This document shows positions 39,817 to 42,522 of a DNA stretch of 42,522 nucleotides, in pieces (position 1 is the stretch's first letter; each line of letters opens with the position of its first letter). Under the pieces are notes generated by a model. It worked only from the letters and a program-made list of their open reading frames with translations. It had not been told where the DNA came from and searched no databases. A program made the position numbers and the translations under genes. The DNA comes from Ardenticatenaceae bacterium. Lineage in GTDB: Bacteria > Chloroflexota > Anaerolineae > Promineifilales > Promineifilaceae. Location: contig JASJCR010000068.1 in assembly GCA_030065875.1 (NCBI GenBank), positions 1 to 42,522 on the forward strand, in the 5' to 3' direction.

Positions 39817-42480
39817 ATGAGTAAAAAGTATGCAGAACTTCAAGAATCTTTGGAAGCTTTGCCGCATATTAGCCCCTTACAAGTAAATCAATGGGTTAAT
39901 TTACAAGAAACAATTGACAAAAGCCGGGATTACATGGTTCTGGCTGTACCAGAAGCACAATCAAGCGTTGAGCAAGCCCAGCGAATTTTGGAACAAAAAA
40001 CTTATACGCTGGTGTTTTTTGGGGGAACCGGGGTTGGCAAAAGCACCCTGATTAATTCACTCTTGGGTCGCAATTTGCTCCCTACCGGTGCGGTGACGGC
40101 CGTCACCGGCACCATTGTTTATATTGAACAGGCTGATGAAGGGGAGGCTGAATCGCTGACCCTTAATTACTGGAGCAAAGAGGAATTTGCCGAGCGGGTC
40201 ATAAAATTATGCGATCTGGCGGAGGTCGGCGGGTTTAATATTACCGATGTCGCCGAGCGGGAACAGGCTCGTTATGATATCGAGGAAATTCTGAAGTCAA
40301 ACGCGGATGCGGCTAAAACCGAGCGCGATGAGTATTTGGAAATTTTGCTGGATTGTATTGAAAGCTACGAAAATCAGAGCCAGCTTTACAAAGTCGAGCA
40401 GCCGCTCCCCCAAACATTTGAGTTATCAGATGCAGAGGCTTTAATTCATCTGCGGGAAGATGGATTTAAAGGAAACGGCAAGCGGCAAATCCGCCTGATC
40501 AAATCAGCCGATTTTCGGATTCAGCCCCGTGATAATGGGCCGAGTTTGCTGATGAATGGCTATCTACGCATCGTCGACGTTCCTGGTTTGGGTGCAGGGA
40601 TGCGTCTCCACGAAGAGATCACTCTGGAAGAGATGAAGAAGAAAGACGCGATGATTGTGGTGGTCAGCGATGCGGGCCGCCAACGCGTTGATGAAATGAA
40701 ATCTCTCTCGGCCGTCCACTGGGTCAAAGACAACCGCCTATTTGGCTTGCGCGGCACAGATTTGGATGAAGCGGCCGCAAAAATCTTTATGGTGGTCAAT
40801 GGCGGCAACATCCGTCAGGCGTATGATCGCCTGAACGCCTCTGATCCCCAGGCGGAACGGGAAGTTCGCGAGGTGCTGCGCCACATTTCTCCCAACTATT
40901 GGGAACGATATCAAAATCGAGGCGACGGCCGGCCGTACTTCCTGGTGATGACCCCTCCGGCGCTTTACATTCAGGACCCCGAAAACGCCCCGGCTGAATT
41001 TGCCGGTGAAACAGAGCGCATCATGAAGGCGTTTGCCGATAAGCTTGAAGGTTTGGACGACAGTGAAGATCCGCTGACCCCGGCCAACAGCGAAGCGCTA
41101 ATGGCCTTGAGTGAAGTGCCTCAGCTGCGACACGCCCTGGTTGATTTTATTCGCAAAGAGCGGATTCATACCCAGCTGCGGGAAGCATCAACCCGCGTCC
41201 GACAGGCGTTGGGTGGACTTCGGCGACATTACGAGAGTCAACTCGCTGATCGCGGCGTTTTTCCGCCGTTTGATATCAGCTGGGAAACCTTGCAGCAAAA
41301 GCGGTATGAGAATTTACTGCGCCGATTGCAAAAAGAACTCCCCCGCGCTTTCCACGCGGCTCTGCTGGATATGAGTCAGCGTACCAACAACGACAATACC
41401 TTCCGCAGCCTTCTGGCCCCCAGCCTGAACAGCGTCAAATCTCAGGTGGAAGATTCCATCGAGCGAGAAATTGAAACGTTGATGGACAGCTACGGGACCG
41501 AGTACTGGGACGATCGTGACGTGACTTACGACAACCTGGTGTGGGGAACCAGCGGGATCGAACTGCCGATCAAGCGTATTCTCTATCAGGTTGAGATGAT
41601 CATGCAGCAGGCCGTCAGCCGCTTTATGCCCACCATCGCCGATGTGGTGGCCAGGGAACTTGAGCGGACGCTGATGTCTCATGAAATTCTCAGCCGTCTC
41701 GAACGAGCTGAGTACGATCAGGGATACGGGTATACGATGCCCATCGAACCAGGTGCCAAGCTGTCACTTTCTGAAGCGTATCAATCGCTCATTAAGCAGA
41801 TTGTCAGCAACTTCCGCCAGGTTTGCGAGCACGCCACCCTTTATGAGTTGATGAAGCCGGAACGGTCGATCCACTACAAGCTGGCGGCCGGTGAACAGCT
41901 GGCTTTGCCCACCAACGAACGCATTCTGGATATCGCCCTCAACGGGCCGTCGGCAGTGCGCGAAGATTTGGAAGCGGCCGCAGCGGCTGTAGGGGTTAAC
42001 GGCATGAATCCTGCCAATGCCCCGGCGGCCGTAGCTGAAGAACCGGAAGACGAGCTGGTGATCAGCATCCTTGATGAGCAACCGGCCGGTGGGGATCTCG
42101 ATATCAGCTTCCCCGACGACCCGGATGGAATGGCGGTTCCAGGGGTTGGCATGGTAGATATTGAACGAAGCTATGCGGATCGTCTGGACGATATCTCCAG
42201 CAAGTCGTACCGCCTGTTTGGTCAAATTGTCGATGACCTGTTTAGCGATGATGAACTGCTCCCCCGCCTGCGCCGTCTGTTTTGGATGGAAGCCAGCCGG
42301 GCGGAACAGATCTTTAACAACAACATCCTCAAGCCGATGTTGCGCAACCACGACCGGAATTTAAGCGATGAAAATCTGCTGATGGCCATGGAATCCGATC
42401 TCGAATCGATCTCCGATATCGAGAGCATGATGCGCATTTGGGAAGGATTGGATGAACTGGAGCGAGAGATGCTGGTGTAG
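39817..42480 (+). CDS. Dynamin-like large GTPase
   Basis: An 887-residue protein. The N-terminal GTPase domain has G1 GGTGVGKST (69-77), a G2 region around GAVTAVTGTIVYIE with the switch I threonine, and G3 DVPGLG. G4 is not clear and may be VVNGG. The GTPase domain is followed by about 500 residues of mostly helical, charged sequence, as in bacterial dynamin-like proteins that bind or remodel membranes. A low-complexity Ala/Glu/Asp stretch lies around 720-780. No transmembrane helix is seen. The start at 39817 has GAGG 9 nt upstream; an in-frame ATG at 39802 lacks a ribosome site. No second dynamin gene is adjacent within the window, although the right side is cut 42 bp after the stop. Confidence 0.83.
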   Translation: MSKKYAELQESLEALPHISPLQVNQWVNLQETIDKSRDYMVLAVPEAQSSVEQAQRILEQKTYTLVFFGGTGVGKSTLINSLLGRNLLPTGAVTAVTGTIVYIEQADEGEAESLTLNYWSKEEFAERVIKLCDLAEVGGFNITDVAEREQARYDIEEILKSNADAAKTERDEYLEILLDCIESYENQSQLYKVEQPLPQTFELSDAEALIHLREDGFKGNGKRQIRLIKSADFRIQPRDNGPSLLMNGYLRIVDVPGLGAGMRLHEEITLEEMKKKDAMIVVVSDAGRQRVDEMKSLSAVHWVKDNRLFGLRGTDLDEAAAKIFMVVNGGNIRQAYDRLNASDPQAEREVREVLRHISPNYWERYQNRGDGRPYFLVMTPPALYIQDPENAPAEFAGETERIMKAFADKLEGLDDSEDPLTPANSEALMALSEVPQLRHALVDFIRKERIHTQLREASTRVRQALGGLRRHYESQLADRGVFPPFDISWETLQQKRYENLLRRLQKELPRAFHAALLDMSQRTNNDNTFRSLLAPSLNSVKSQVEDSIEREIETLMDSYGTEYWDDRDVTYDNLVWGTSGIELPIKRILYQVEMIMQQAVSRFMPTIADVVARELERTLMSHEILSRLERAEYDQGYGYTMPIEPGAKLSLSEAYQSLIKQIVSNFRQVCEHATLYELMKPERSIHYKLAAGEQLALPTNERILDIALNGPSAVREDLEAAAAAVGVNGMNPANAPAAVAEEPEDELVISILDEQPAGGDLDISFPDDPDGMAVPGVGMVDIERSYADRLDDISSKSYRLFGQIVDDLFSDDELLPRLRRLFWMEASRAEQIFNNNILKPMLRNHDRNLSDENLLMAMESDLESISDIESMMRIWEGLDELEREMLV

Positions 42481-42522
42481 ATCGCTCGCGCGGTAAATGG
42501 TCTCAATGGAAGCGGCCGGATT

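Noticed and set aside
41764..42351. Minus-strand frame of 195 codons
   Set aside because: Antisense to the dynamin-like gene, no recognisable motif.

Overview
The window looks like chromosomal DNA of a member of the Chloroflexota, probably an Anaerolineae-type lineage. This is inferred from protein content: large GAF/PAS histidine kinases, a DUF4388 protein beside a MglA-like GTPase, a cyanobacterial-type acyl-ACP reductase homologue, multi-SH3 peptidases, DUF4342, ribonuclease Y and Rhs-core proteins. Base composition is near 50% GC and the hexamer CGGCCG is strikingly frequent. No transposase, phage module or CRISPR array was seen.

Left part (1-8.7 kb). A truncated EamA/YddG-type exporter and a rhodanese lipoprotein are divergent. 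They are followed by a DinB-fold protein, whose stop codon lies in a GGTG-rich hairpin, and a small YwqK/MORN-2 repeat protein. Next comes the most unusual locus: a secreted mini-Rhs protein that keeps only the Rhs core and ends in an HExxH metallopeptidase-like domain, with a cysteine-rich lipoprotein 7 nt downstream. A convergent 814-residue protein joins an M23 peptidase, four SH3-like repeats and a clan GH-A-like hydrolase domain. An NmrA-like oxidoreductase and a Crp/Fnr regulator follow.

Middle left (8.8-16.6 kb, all minus strand). There are two units: a GAF-GAF-GAF-PAS histidine kinase overlapping an alanyl-tRNA editing protein (AlaX), and tilS - quinone oxidoreductase - a deoxynucleoside kinase/MazG-like fusion. 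A tRNA-Leu(UAA) lies upstream of tilS.

Centre (17-28 kb, plus strand). DUF4388 and COG2229-type GTPase genes form a pair behind a strong promoter. After a 623 bp gene-free region comes a cluster of alpha/beta hydrolase, left-handed beta-helix protein, acyl-ACP reductase-like protein, response regulator with a dead GGDEF domain, 1053-residue histidine kinase, single-domain response regulator, and a second alpha/beta hydrolase paralogous to the first. I read this as a signal-controlled acyl or lipid metabolism module. That role is inference.

Right part (28-42.5 kb). Housekeeping and repair genes: AlkD, pterin carbinolamine dehydratase, a double GNAT, recA, recX, rny, tpiA and a membrane HExxH (M50-like) protein. 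Then come DUF4342, a membrane protein and a GET3/ArsA-type ATPase on the minus strand, a membrane histidine kinase, and a dynamin-like GTPase at the right edge. Three copies of a CAGATT/CGGATT palindromic intergenic repeat are spread through the window, one of which supplies the stop codon of the GNAT gene.
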